64,000 nt of DNA, taken from Actinomycetaceae bacterium. GTDB lineage: Bacteria; Actinomycetota; Actinomycetes; Actinomycetales; Actinomycetaceae. Positions 51,688 through 63,400 of the stretch are shown one piece after another (position 1 is the stretch's first letter; every line of letters starts with the position of its first letter). The notes beneath the pieces are model-generated. The model saw only the letters and a list, made by a program, of their open reading frames with translations, ran no database searches and was not told the DNA's origin. The position numbers and the translations under genes were made by a program. The stretch is taken from contig JAUNVQ010000004.1 in NCBI GenBank assembly GCA_030540715.1, positions 29,670-93,669 of the forward strand, written 5' to 3'.

Positions 51688-52518
51688 TTAGACACCACCA
51701 GCAATCGGGATGGGCCGAGTATCATCATTATCGCAGTCCGTATCCGTTTCAAGATACCTATCGGCATTACCATTCATATCGTTGATCGACGGCACCGATC
51801 CCACGTCCACAATAGTGACAGTGATATTGTCTTTTCCGCCGGCCTCTTTTGCAGCATCAACTAAAGATGAACAGCACAACTGTGGTGAAGGAATCCTTAA
51901 AAAGGAGGCAATCAAATGGTCGTTAAGCTCGCCAGTCAAACCATCAGAACAAATAAGAAGGCGTTGACCAGACTGCATCGGAAGATCAAAATAATCACAT
52001 TCACCTGTGGACTTTTCTTTGGATGCTCCTAATGCACGGGTAATAATATTGCGGTCACTACGTTGGCGCGCCTGCTCAGGCGTAACAATCCCATAATCAA
52101 TAAGCTCTTGAACACGTGAATGATCCTTTGTTATCTGACGCAATTTGCCCTCAAAATAACAGTAGGTCCGCGAATCACCAATATTGATAATGCGCCATAC
52201 CCATTGCTGGTCACACAAAGTAACAAATGCGCCCGTCAACGTTGTTCCAGGATGTTTTTTTTCAGTAGATAATGCCGCAACACCACATCGAGCCTGTTCG
52301 TAAAGCATTTCGATAAGCTGTGGGGTGAGTCCATTAGCATCAACTTCTTGAAAGGGCGCCAAAGCAGCGTTACTAGCCCGATCTCCATATCCATGACCAC
52401 CCATGCCATCGGCAACAAGGAACACTGGGTAGCGTGAAAGAAATGCGTCCTCGTTTTTTGTTCGGCACGAGCCGACATCGCTCTGGCTTGATGCCCAGAT
52501 AACGGGTTGTTGTCTCAC
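51688..52518 (-). CDS. PP2C-type Ser/Thr phosphatase
   Basis: At 276 residues, it has PP2C motifs in order: SDVGSCRTKNEDAFL, VFLVADGMGGHGYGDRA, INIGDSRTYCYFEGKLRQIT, LLICSDGLTGEL and GKDNITVTIVDVG, with the Asp residues for the two metals retained. It is a soluble enzyme that would reverse the neighbouring kinase. The GTG start overlaps the end of the transglutaminase-like gene. Confidence 0.95.
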   Translation of the reverse strand: MRQQPVIWASSQSDVGSCRTKNEDAFLSRYPVFLVADGMGGHGYGDRASNAALAPFQEVDANGLTPQLIEMLYEQARCGVAALSTEKKHPGTTLTGAFVTLCDQQWVWRIINIGDSRTYCYFEGKLRQITKDHSRVQELIDYGIVTPEQARQRSDRNIITRALGASKEKSTGECDYFDLPMQSGQRLLICSDGLTGELNDHLIASFLRIPSPQLCCSSLVDAAKEAGGKDNITVTIVDVGSVPSINDMNGNADRYLETDTDCDNDDTRPIPIAGGV

Positions 52519-54971
52519 TGTTCCTGCCTCGTCTCTAAAGGAGTTACCTTCACTACCCCACGGTGGCTGCTCTGTTCACCTGAATGTGAATACCTCCACC
52601 TTAATTTTAACCAACGTCTGCGCATTGTTTTCTTCATGCGCGCGCGTTTCATCAGTGATGTCAACCAAAACCGCGCAAAAATCCTACGGAAAGCTGGCAA
52701 AGGTGAACGCATTTTATTGGTGATAGCATCAACAAACTCCCATGCTTGAGACGAGGATTCCTCGTGCACCACACCTTTACCATACACCAGGGCATCAATC
52801 TGTGCCGACAAAGTATAGAGCCCCCTTTCTGGGATCTTAGTTGGCGGTGGAATACGTTGAGGAACCTCGGAAATATTGACTCCTTCAATAGCACCACTCA
52901 TCACATGAGCCTGCTGCCACCTGGTAGCATTGTGAGGAACTGCTATCCCGCTATCCCAGGCACGATCAATAATTTCATCCCAAGCACCCACCATCTTTTG
53001 ATGGTGCGTATCGGCATGTTTTCTTCGACGAATCCGCCATATTTTCATCGCTGCAATCACAATGAGTGGCAACAGCAACAACACCAGAACACTCACAATT
53101 TTTACTGCAAAAAGCGCCGCATTGAGCCACCATTGTACAGTGGAATCATTATCGGAATCCTCGCTGACAACATCTGGTGTCAGCTCGGCTGGTGTTGGTG
53201 GTGGCTGAGGAGGCTGAAGAACCAAAGGTCGCGGAGTTTTCTTTGGCTGGGGTTGTGTTGCCTGAGGGGTTTTATCTTTTGGTGGTGTTGGATCAAAGGC
53301 AACCCATCCAGCCTCTTGGAAACACACTTCCACCCATACATGCGCGTCATTTCCTGTTACCTTCCATCTCTTTTTCGCATCTCGTGAGTATTCTTCAGAA
53401 GGATAAAAGCCCATCACAACCCGTGCGGGAACACCAATTTCACGCAACATCAGTGTCATAGCTACCGCGTACTGTTCATCGTCACCGATCATCATATCCG
53501 AGGCAAGAAGACGTTTGATACGTGCCGCCCGATGCCCTGCATCCGACATGCCATCTTTACCATTTGAAAAGAAACCATTGTTCTTAAAATAGCGTTCAAA
53601 AGCACGTATCTGTTCCACTGGTGACGAGGATTGACGAAGAATTTCGGGAATAATTGCCGTGACTTCTTCAGGGACACCTTCATTAGGTGGCAGATCTACC
53701 TGCGCGAACTGTTGTCCAACAAGTTGTTCTTGTTTCCATGGTCGTGCAATATCAACACTTAGGCGATACTCAGAGCCTGCGTGAAAAGGTTTTTGAGAGA
53801 TAATTGTTTGTAAATCTTTACTATAGAAAAGGGTGTCTCCATATTCGTTATTTTGTTTATCTTTCACAATGATAGTGTGCACAATTCCGCCACCAACAAC
53901 CCATGGACCATGATAATCAGTGACCTTGATATCCAGTACCGCTGGCATCAACGCAGGATCATTACTACTGCTCACCGACGTGCCAATATGTTGAAAACCG
54001 CCTTGTTGTTGGTGAAGATCAGCGATGTTGTACACTTCTCCATCGTAAACATCCATCGCTGCTAAGCGTAGGCGCCCAGCAGGGGGCAAACCTTTCACAG
54101 AAAAAAGTACATCTTTTTCTTTATCTTTTATGAAATGACGAAAATCCGCAAGAGGTGACGCATAGTTATGCAGGTCTAATGGCGGAACAATGTAATCACG
54201 AAGAACAACACGCTGTGAGCCTACCGAAAACAGAGTAGTAACTCCCACCGCCACTACTACACCAATAACGATAGTGATGCCTACCCCAATAGCGCGCCAC
54301 AATAATCGCACCCCCGCATGCTTATTGGACCACATGATATGTTGAGGACTGTCATCGCTTCCAAGTCGACTAGTCACAAGCCATACCAGTGTTGCGCTCC
54401 CAACTACACTCCCGATAAGCACTGAGAAACGTGTTGTGTTCAGTCCCCACATGATCCCAGTTACAAGCAAAACATAGACGGGCCCTAGAACTAATATAAG
54501 ATCAAGGAAAGGTCTTCTAGCATGCGTAGGCAACTGTTCTTTTGGTAAAGAAACAGCCCTTATCGATACTAACGAGCACACATAACCACATATGAATGGC
54601 ATAACAGCTGGGCCAGTAAAATGTCGTGCAGGCGGTTGAAGCGTCAATAAATCACGCCATGAGTTCACTATGTAAACAACAAAAGTTTGCAGAGCGTAAA
54701 CGCTGGGAAAAGTGTTGACATAACAAAGTTCGGGAAGGGTAACTATAGGTCCAACAAGGAAAAAAACCAAGAGGGCGACAAGGAGTGATGTCATAGGTGC
54801 TAAGCGAAAAAAGGCCACCGTCACTGCAGTCAATGTTCCCACAGCAATAGCACCCCAGATGACGAGGAAACCACTTACCCCGCCAAAGACCTCGATATGG
54901 CTAAGTCCTGCCACCATGAACAGCCCACAAAGAAAGAATACTTTGAGCAAAGGGATATGTGTAGTTTTCAT
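52515..54971 (-). CDS. Transglutaminase-like membrane protein lacking the catalytic Cys
   Basis: At 818 residues, it has seven or more N-terminal TM helices, an extracytoplasmic region with a transglutaminase core (about 480-565), a Pro/Gln-rich linker and a final TM helix with a basic C-terminal domain. The core keeps NDAHVWVE (His) and FDPTPP (Asp), but the normal GxCxxFA nucleophile site is GDDEQYAVAM, with Asp in the Cys position, so it is probably not a working transglutaminase. It overlaps both neighbours by 4 bp and belongs to the MoxR/DUF58 partner set. Confidence 0.9.
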   Translation of the reverse strand: MKTTHIPLLKVFFLCGLFMVAGLSHIEVFGGVSGFLVIWGAIAVGTLTAVTVAFFRLAPMTSLLVALLVFFLVGPIVTLPELCYVNTFPSVYALQTFVVYIVNSWRDLLTLQPPARHFTGPAVMPFICGYVCSLVSIRAVSLPKEQLPTHARRPFLDLILVLGPVYVLLVTGIMWGLNTTRFSVLIGSVVGSATLVWLVTSRLGSDDSPQHIMWSNKHAGVRLLWRAIGVGITIVIGVVVAVGVTTLFSVGSQRVVLRDYIVPPLDLHNYASPLADFRHFIKDKEKDVLFSVKGLPPAGRLRLAAMDVYDGEVYNIADLHQQQGGFQHIGTSVSSSNDPALMPAVLDIKVTDYHGPWVVGGGIVHTIIVKDKQNNEYGDTLFYSKDLQTIISQKPFHAGSEYRLSVDIARPWKQEQLVGQQFAQVDLPPNEGVPEEVTAIIPEILRQSSSPVEQIRAFERYFKNNGFFSNGKDGMSDAGHRAARIKRLLASDMMIGDDEQYAVAMTLMLREIGVPARVVMGFYPSEEYSRDAKKRWKVTGNDAHVWVEVCFQEAGWVAFDPTPPKDKTPQATQPQPKKTPRPLVLQPPQPPPTPAELTPDVVSEDSDNDSTVQWWLNAALFAVKIVSVLVLLLLPLIVIAAMKIWRIRRRKHADTHHQKMVGAWDEIIDRAWDSGIAVPHNATRWQQAHVMSGAIEGVNISEVPQRIPPPTKIPERGLYTLSAQIDALVYGKGVVHEESSSQAWEFVDAITNKMRSPLPAFRRIFARFWLTSLMKRARMKKTMRRRWLKLRWRYSHSGEQSSHRGVVKVTPLETRQEQ

Positions 54972-56482
54972 CGTCCCACCGCCCCCATAAGGCCTGGTAA
55001 CTCAGATAAATCACCGATGTCAATGATATTCATGACTCCGACTTTGTGAAACTGATGAGGAACAGGTCGAAAATAAGGAGCTTCCCTTATCGGGGTTGGG
55101 TTTTCTGTGCTTCCAGGGTCAATACTGCGACACATTATTGACTGCATATTGATACTCATACGACTATATGCCTGATGAAGGAGTGATACCGATGTACCCG
55201 ACCCGGTAATACACATAATAACTGATGCCTGAGGAAGGGAAGCTACACCGTGGGAGACAAGTTCAGGAAGCGCCATTGGTTGAGATGAAAGTTCAACACT
55301 GGACAATTCATCAAGAAAACGCATGGCATTAGGTACATGAAAAGTTGTTGTGTCAGTAACAAGACTCACAGTTTTTCCTTCATGGAGCGCATGGGCACCA
55401 ACTGATGCCGCAACGCTCACAGCAAGCTCAAACTCGTCCTCCGAAAAATAAAATGATGGATGTAAAGAAAGAATACACAACAGTTGAGCGCGACGTGTCT
55501 CCTCGAACTGGCGTACCATCATCCGCCCCATTTTGGCCGTAGTTTTCCAATGGATCGAGCGGCGTTCATCCCCTGGAGTATAGTCACGAAGAGCATGAAA
55601 TGAAACGTCTGAACTGGTCAGATCCCGTGTCGATGCGCCTTCAATGTCCCGAAGTAAACCTGTGACACTATGTGCAAGACCAATGGTAGAAGGGTGAATA
55701 TAAAGCTGATGCGGGCTATTCCAGGTTTTGCTGCGCTGCAGTAGTTGAAGAGGATCTGAGTGAATAGTGGTAACTGGCCCTATTTGGATGACACCACGAC
55801 GGCGAGCTGGAATAGTAAATGTTTCAACATGGTTTTGCCCAGCGTGAAGTAGCGGAAGCGGAAATGTGGCAGAAAAATGAGCAACTGGCATCACCACTTC
55901 CGTACCAAAAGCTGGAGTTTTACTGCGTGCGTGGATTGTTAACGTTCCTACGGCGTGGTCACCCACACGGATTCTTGATGATGCTAAATCCATCTCAATG
56001 CCAAGGTCAACCTGGCGAAGCATCCACACAAATGACAGCATGAAAACAAATGCCGTCATGATGGCGATAATCCAGGCTTCTAGCCAGTCATAACGCAAAG
56101 CAGCAAAGGCACTAACAGCAATAATGATAAGTACGAACACAGCGGTATAAGTCAGCGATATCCTCTGTTCAGATCTGCGACAAGACTGTACGAACCACCT
56201 GCTAAAGGAGGGCGTGGTTTCGCGCGTGGAAGGGGAGGTCGCTGACTGGGACTCCCCTGGCGCGAAAGGGGCAACTGCACCGGTTGCAGGAGGGAGCGCT
56301 GTTCCACGCGCGAAATAGTGTGTGGAAGATTGTGGGCCCTCGTGTGCGAAACTCTGGGATGCTTCATATGTGAAAAGCTGCGTGGGAGCTGACGTAGCAC
56401 TCACTGCAAAAGGCTGAGCAAAATAATGTGCACATACCCCAGTAAAGGGATATTTTAACAGGGAAATGAATGATGCTTTCAT
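54968..56482 (-). CDS. DUF58 protein, partner of MoxR ATPase
   Basis: At 504 residues, it has an N-terminal Ser/Thr/Pro-rich segment of about 100 residues, a TM pair (LTYTAVFVLIIIAVSAFAAL, then WIIAIMTAFVFMLSFVWML), and the DUF58/vWA-like domain with the signature RDYTPGDERRSIHWKTTAKM. DUF58 genes nearly always accompany MoxR. It overlaps MoxR by 4 bp upstream and the transglutaminase-like gene downstream. Confidence 0.93.
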   Translation of the reverse strand: MKASFISLLKYPFTGVCAHYFAQPFAVSATSAPTQLFTYEASQSFAHEGPQSSTHYFARGTALPPATGAVAPFAPGESQSATSPSTRETTPSFSRWFVQSCRRSEQRISLTYTAVFVLIIIAVSAFAALRYDWLEAWIIAIMTAFVFMLSFVWMLRQVDLGIEMDLASSRIRVGDHAVGTLTIHARSKTPAFGTEVVMPVAHFSATFPLPLLHAGQNHVETFTIPARRRGVIQIGPVTTIHSDPLQLLQRSKTWNSPHQLYIHPSTIGLAHSVTGLLRDIEGASTRDLTSSDVSFHALRDYTPGDERRSIHWKTTAKMGRMMVRQFEETRRAQLLCILSLHPSFYFSEDEFELAVSVAASVGAHALHEGKTVSLVTDTTTFHVPNAMRFLDELSSVELSSQPMALPELVSHGVASLPQASVIMCITGSGTSVSLLHQAYSRMSINMQSIMCRSIDPGSTENPTPIREAPYFRPVPHQFHKVGVMNIIDIGDLSELPGLMGAVGR

Positions 56483-57444
56483 ACGGTTCCTTGAGGTACA
56501 GAAACCTGGGTAAGGACTTGTTCAATAACCTGTTGCGATGTCGTACCTGCAAACAGTGCATCTGGGTCCAGCACCAAACGATGCGCCCACACTGGCTGGG
56601 CAAGGGCAAGAATATCGTCAGGCAACACATAGGAACGCCCCTGAGCAATTGCCCACACCTTAGCGGCACGTGTCATTGCAATCGCACCACGCGTTGATAC
56701 CCCCACTCGAACTGATTCATTGTCACGTGTGGCCTCGATAAGCTGGTGGATAAAAGCAAGAACACTATCATCAACACGATTATTTCCAGCTAGTTGGGCC
56801 ATTTCACTAATTGCTTTCGTGGTAACAACCTCGCCAAGCTGCTTCGAACGGTCGGGTTCTTGGGAACCCGACATGATACGGATCATTGCGGCAGCATCGG
56901 GATACCCCAGAGACGATTTCATTAAGAAACGATCAAGCTGAGCTTCGGGAAGTGGATATGTTCCTGCCTGTTCAATAGGGTTTTGAGTAGCAATAACCAT
57001 AAATGGTTTGTTAACCTTGTGAGTCTTACCATCAACAGTTACCTGGAATTCTTCCATCACTTCCAGTAGGGCCGACTGGGTTTTAGGGCTTGCACGGTTG
57101 ATTTCATCGGCAAGAACAACTGTGGCAAAAACAGGCCCAGCATGAAAGTTCCATTCTTTTGTTTTTTGGTCATAAATGGTAACACCCGTAATATCAGACG
57201 GCAGCATATCGGGAGTAAATTGAATACGTGAATGCTTTCCTTTCACAGATGCTGCCAATGCTCGCGCAAGCGCTGTTTTCCCTGTTCCAGGCGCATCCTC
57301 TAACAGTAAATGCCCTTCGGCTAGCAAACAGGTTAATGCCAAGCGAACAATATGGTCTTTGCCCAACAGGGCTTGGCCAATATTGGCCACAATCTTATCA
57401 AAGGCATCCGAAAACCATTGCGCACTTTGAGATGAAACTGCCAT
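56479..57444 (-). CDS. MoxR-family AAA+ ATPase
   Basis: At 321 residues, it has Walker A in LLEDAPGTGKTALAR, Walker B in VVLADEINRASPKTQ, sensor 1 in MVIATQNPIEQAGTYPLPEA and the C-terminal lid with GVSTRGAIAM. MoxR ATPases act as chaperones or remodelling factors for proteins carrying vWA domains, here presumably the DUF58 product. It starts 11 bp after the fibronectin protein gene. Confidence 0.96.
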   Translation of the reverse strand: MAVSSQSAQWFSDAFDKIVANIGQALLGKDHIVRLALTCLLAEGHLLLEDAPGTGKTALARALAASVKGKHSRIQFTPDMLPSDITGVTIYDQKTKEWNFHAGPVFATVVLADEINRASPKTQSALLEVMEEFQVTVDGKTHKVNKPFMVIATQNPIEQAGTYPLPEAQLDRFLMKSSLGYPDAAAMIRIMSGSQEPDRSKQLGEVVTTKAISEMAQLAGNNRVDDSVLAFIHQLIEATRDNESVRVGVSTRGAIAMTRAAKVWAIAQGRSYVLPDDILALAQPVWAHRLVLDPDALFAGTTSQQVIEQVLTQVSVPQGTV

Positions 57445-57455
57445 GTGTTTATTCC

Positions 57456-60400
57456 TTACTGTATTCCGTATTTATCGAAGCGGAGCCCATTGTCAAACTC
57501 TATCGAACCGTCTTGAGGTATCTGTTTATCACAGTGAATAGTGACCTCTCCCCCGCCGTAAACCAGCATGTCGGTGAGGCTCCCCGATACCTTATTCTTT
57601 GCTGGATCTTTTGACGATGAAGCAGGAATAAGCCAACAACTCACATTACTGACCTGTGAATCCTTGATACCTTGCGTCCATATGGTGACAACCTTGGAGT
57701 CTATTTTGACTATCTTTGCAGCCTGCTGAGGTGTTGGAATCTGTGCACTAACACATTTATCAGCAGTCTTTCCGCTCTCACTTTGGCGCACATGAAGACA
57801 CATTTGTTTGGTTTGGCCAGGTTGACCCGTCACCGTATGACGTGACATGGCATCCAAAGAACCAGAAGGCCCATCCCCACTGGCCGTAACGCTAATGGGG
57901 CGCCCATGGCCGTTGGCACTCCATGTGAACTGTACCTCACCACTAGACGTTGGTACGGCCTCCAATTGATCGATAGAGGGCGGACCAAAGGGTGACACTG
58001 ATGCTGATGCGGCGCTGGATTTACCTGGGACAATTTGTCCATCTATTATTCCAATAGCTCGCACACGCACACTTATTGCCTGACCATCAACACCATACAC
58101 TGTTGTGCTAGTGCCAGTGATTGTTTGCCATGTTGGATCACTACTTGTGGCAATCTGGTAACTCACACGTGTCCACCCCTGCCCTTGACCACCACGAATA
58201 CCGCTAACACGAATTTCGCCAGAGCGACCTGTTGCCCGAACAGTTGGTACAGACGGTGTGCCTGGTTTACCAAGAGGGCGAACCTGCCCAGAGGAAACAG
58301 ATGCTGAACTACCCGCTTCGTTCGTTGCTTTCACGCTAAAGGATACTGGTGAGGACGAGTAGGGAACATTAAATGAGGCAGAACGGTCCTGTGTCGTTAC
58401 CCTTTCCCCCCGCGATGAAACCACCGTGTAACTTTCAACTGCTTTTCCATTATCAGTAGTTGGCGGATCCCACATCACTACTATTCGAGCTGTTGACGAT
58501 GTACTTGTTGACGTTTCTATCGTAGCTTCAACATTTCGCGGACTAAATGGTGGACCAAATGGCATAGCGGTTGACACAGGCGACCAGGCAGAGTCCTTTC
58601 CAGATGCATTATGCGCTTGAACACGCATCTGGTAGACACTTCCATTGCTCAATCCCTCAAACACAACATTTTCTTTTGTCACTGTTTTTGTTTTACTTAC
58701 CCCTGTTGAAGAGGTAAGCGACACCGTGTAGCTAGTGACGGGACTACCCTGAGATAGAGTCTGTGGCCAGGTTGCACTCAGAGTTGAATCACCAGCTTGA
58801 ATGACAGGTTCAGAGGGCTGATCGGGAGCAGTATCTAATAGCACAGGCTGACTTGGTTGGGACCAGGGCGAATCCCCCGCACGATTAGTTGCTTGAACAA
58901 CGAATGAATATTTATGACCTTGGGATAACTGGTGAAATACGCACTGTGTCCCACCACATTGCTGTGTCGCACCAGTTGTTGTTTCACGGACGGTAAAACT
59001 GGTAATAGGGGCTCCATGAGCTGAACCAGACACCCATTGGACTGTCATTGAGGTATCAGAAGTTGCAGTTGCCACAACATTGGTGGGAGGCTGCGGCTGC
59101 GACACCACAGAGATCCGAACCGACCCCCGGCGTTCACGTAAAGGATCGTGGGTCACATCACCCATACGGACCGACACAACAACACTGCCGTAAAAATCTG
59201 GTTCAGGAGTAATAAAGAGTTTGGTTCCCTGTGTTCGTGTCTGTGCTTTCCCCTGGAAAACCTGGGGGCGCGCAGCGAAATAGAGTTCTTTACCTGGGAA
59301 AGGATTAGTCACAAAATCTGCCATATCAACTTCCAGACTTTTACCGCCAAATCCTTCGGCCTCGATATCGGCAATCTGGAGCGGTGGCTGTGACGATGTT
59401 ACAATTTCGATCGGAACCTCTGCCCGCGTGCTATTGGCCGCATCACTTACTTCAACTTTAAGATTTCCTAGGCGCCCTTTCTTCGATTTTGTTGGCGCCG
59501 TCACCGTTAGTTGGGAGCCACTTAATGATGTTGATACTTCTTTGAGGCCTGTCACAAGTTTATAGGAAAATGAATGTGGGTCCTCGCCCTCAGGGTCGCT
59601 CACCATTGCCGCCAAATCCACTGTTACTGGCGTGTTATCAGCTGCTACCTTGATAGGCGTTGGGCGAAATAGTGGCGGATTATTGACAGCTGCTTTAACT
59701 TTGATAGGCAATGTCAATGTTGAGGTGAGCGCATCTTTATCATCAGCGGATGCTGCATCGGTAACCTCGAAAGTAATAGCGGTATTACCACTAAAGGTCT
59801 TGGGTGGCGCATACACAAGCTGCGTATCAGAGATCACTAGTTCTTTTTCACTGCCACCAATTTGCACACTCACCTTATCGGCCTGTGTTAACGTGGGGTG
59901 GCGTCCTTTGCGGACAACAACGTAATCTTCTAGGGGAATTGTCAGCGTTGTGCCAGCTTTGACTTTCGCTGGAATCATTGTGGGATCTAAACGTGGCGCA
60001 ACGCCATCACCAACAAGGGCTGGCACAAAAATAACGGCAGAAGATGTCAGGTTATCTTCATCGGTAATAGTGTAGACAATAATTTGGCGTCGTTCGGACA
60101 GTTTGACGTTGATTCTGTTACGCTCATCCACGGATGCTGACGAAGATGATGTTGTGACTTTGAGCTTTGACACATCGCCATCGGGATCATCATCGTTGGC
60201 CAGTACTGGCACAGTGAACTCGGTGGCACCGTGGGGTACGTCATCGGCTGTAACAATATCATCACGTGCAATCGGTGGTGCAAGTGGAGCATCGTTCGAT
60301 ACCTGTATGGTTAATAAACCGTTATCCGTTCCCCCTCTTCCATCACTCACCTGATAGCTTGCCGTATATATTCCCTGTTGTTTGGGGGCTTTAAATACAA

Positions 60401-63400
60401 TACGCGAATCTCTTTGACGCAGGTTCAGGGCATCATCGGTACTACCAACCGATCCTTTTTTCAAAATAAGTTCATCACCGTCAGGATCCACATCGTTATC
60501 AACTACTGACACAGCAACGGAACGTTCGGGGCGCACATGAACCCGATCGTTAATAGCTAAGGGTGGCTGATTTGTTGGCGGAACTGGCGCAATCCCTACA
60601 CGAACATGACCAGAAGCACGCTTGCCTAAACGGTCTTCTACCAGGTAAGTAAAACTATCTGTTCCTACCGCCCCATTGCCAGCACTATAGTGAATGCTAT
60701 TGCCTACCACTTCTGCAACACCTAATGTAGCTGCCGAATTCAAGCCCAGTAAGTACACCGAGTCACCATCGTGATCAATACTGTCAAGCGGAATGGGGAT
60801 AACTACTTTTTGTCCTGATAAACAGCGACCTTCAACATCAAGAGGCTGTGGCGCACTATTGGTATCTACCTCCATGGGGGTTATCCGAAATACCACTTCA
60901 GCAGATGCTTTATTCCCCTGTGTATCGTAGACAGTGTAGGTAACTTTGGCTGTACCAGTTTTATTTTTCGCTAAAAACCTTACCCTATTGTCGGATACAA
61001 ACGCCGTCCCAAGGTCAGTGGTCACGTCACCGTCAAGCAGGGAATCAACGTGTAGTTTTGAACCAGAGGGCGAACGGTCGTTAGCCAACACATTCACCCC
61101 AACGATGTCATTGACTCTAACTTTTGCTGAATCTGGTTCAGCAACTGGTGGATCATCAAAGGACACACTATCCACGGGAATAACCGTGACATGCGCCGTA
61201 GCTGTTGCCTCCCCATTTGATACCGTGTAGGTAAACTCTTGAGCAGTATCAAAATCGTCAAGCGCACTTATCCGTACAAGATGCTGATCCACCAGCGCTA
61301 CAGATAACACGGAGTCCTGGGGAAGATTCACTGATTGTACAACCAGGACACCCCCTAACGGATCAGAATCATTTTGTGTCAGATCAACAATGACCTGCCC
61401 TCCACGTGGCAGCATTCCCGTATCATCTTCGGCAACAGGGGGTGCCGTTTTATGGCTTTTCACCACATCAACACGAATGACACCTGAAGCTGTAGCTGGA
61501 CCATCAGAAACAACATAGGTCATATAGTAGCTTCCAGGGTCTTTTGCCTGAAAACGAACTGTACCAGCGTGAATATCATGAACAATCGAGGCATCCCCCT
61601 GAGGTGCACCCACCGAAACCAGCATCAGTTTGTCACCATTGGCATCAGTATCGTTGTCCAGGGGGTGAATGGTTGTTTCTTCGCCAGCTTTTGCCTGTAC
61701 CAGATCCCCATTAGCATGCGGGCCAATATTTCCCTGGGCTCGAATATCAACACTCATAGTGCCAGTGGCACTCAGTTTTCCGTCACTGACTTCAACATTG
61801 ACCGTCACAGTTCCAGGTTTTTCACCATTATGAGCAATTGATACCACACCGTCCTCACGAAAATTTACGCCCAGTTGAGCATCCGTTGATACTGATTTCA
61901 CGTAGATTGAATCACCGTCAGGGTCTATCCAGTCAGGCAAAATGTTGTAAACAACTTTCGACTCTGCGCCCAGTACGACGGTTGGTACACGTATTTGTGA
62001 CGGTGCCGCATTGTGTTCCCAAGGGTGAACTGTTACAGTGGTTTTTGCTTGGGCTGTTCCTCCCCTGCCATCATTGGCCTCATAGTGAAATGATGTTGTT
62101 CCACTTGCTTCATCAGGGACTTCAATCTGAAGCATTGCACCGCCACGTACTTCTTTGATGCGACCAAATTCTGGTTCTGATACAGGTTTGGCAACAAGCA
62201 CATCACCGTCAGGATCCAAGTCATTAAAGAGGACGGGAAGGATAGTTGCTCGTCCAGGTCTTACCCCGAACGAGTCATCAACTGCTGTGGGAGACTGGTT
62301 TTCTTCTTTTCGTTCTGGCTCATTTTCTTCACGTGATTCATCAGGATCGTCATTATCCTTTTCATCTTTTTCAAGATTCGCTACCACACTATCCCACGAA
62401 TCGACAAGAACCATTTTCTGGTCGGGAAGCCATACGTTTCCATTAGCAACATCATTGAGGACAATAATATCGCGGTTCGTTCTAAAAAGAGGTTCTTGCG
62501 CAGAGGCTAACTGCTGAGCCTCAATAACCATGGGTGCGGTGGAATCACCACATAGTCGCAAGAAAATACCTGTTCTTGCCCATGCACTATAGGCACATCC
62601 ACGAAAAAATACCGGAGCTGCAGGATTTCCTGACTGAATGTCTTTGGAATCCTTAATCTGCGCAGCATACTTGGTGATAGCACCTGATTGAAGGTCGATA
62701 CGAAATAGGTGTGTTGCAGAGGTAACCAACACCGAATCGGCGATGGGGCCAGGCTGTTGCAGCCGCAAGTTCTCACCTTGAAGCTGCACTTTGTGGCCAG
62801 AAGGTAAATATAGCAGGGATGATTGTGTATCAAGAACGACCGGCAAGGGGCCCACCGACGAGATTGCCAGTTGAGAATCAGAAGCAACATCAATCTGATT
62901 TTCTTCGACCGATGTTGAGACTCCCTGAGGAATCAAAGAAACCAATTTATGAGACACCCCAGAAACAGCATGAACACGGCCATCAACACCAGTAGCCACA
63001 ACACCTTTTTTCAGGTCCTGAGCATCTGGTTTTTCGGCCTCTGGTTGAAACTGTTCCACAGAATCCACAGGCAAAGAAAAGAGGCGTCCCTGTGCTGTAT
63101 CTAAAACTCCGATACGGTTTCCACCGTGACTATAGGCAATAGCACCAGCCATACTTGTTCCCTGCTCTAACACAACATTGGCAACGTCAAGGCCAGCAAG
63201 TGTGGACGAAGCAACATCGTGTACAAAAACATCTGAATCGTGCTGACTTAGCCCAAAATCAGATGATGCCGCTCGAAGTCCCGCATCAAGAGTGCGTGAC
63301 GGATAGTTAAGATGTCCAACCAGTCGTTTATTTTTATTGGTGACCCATATTCCCCCGTCATGTAAACTCACACGAGCCGTTGTCATTCCCGGGTGAAGAA

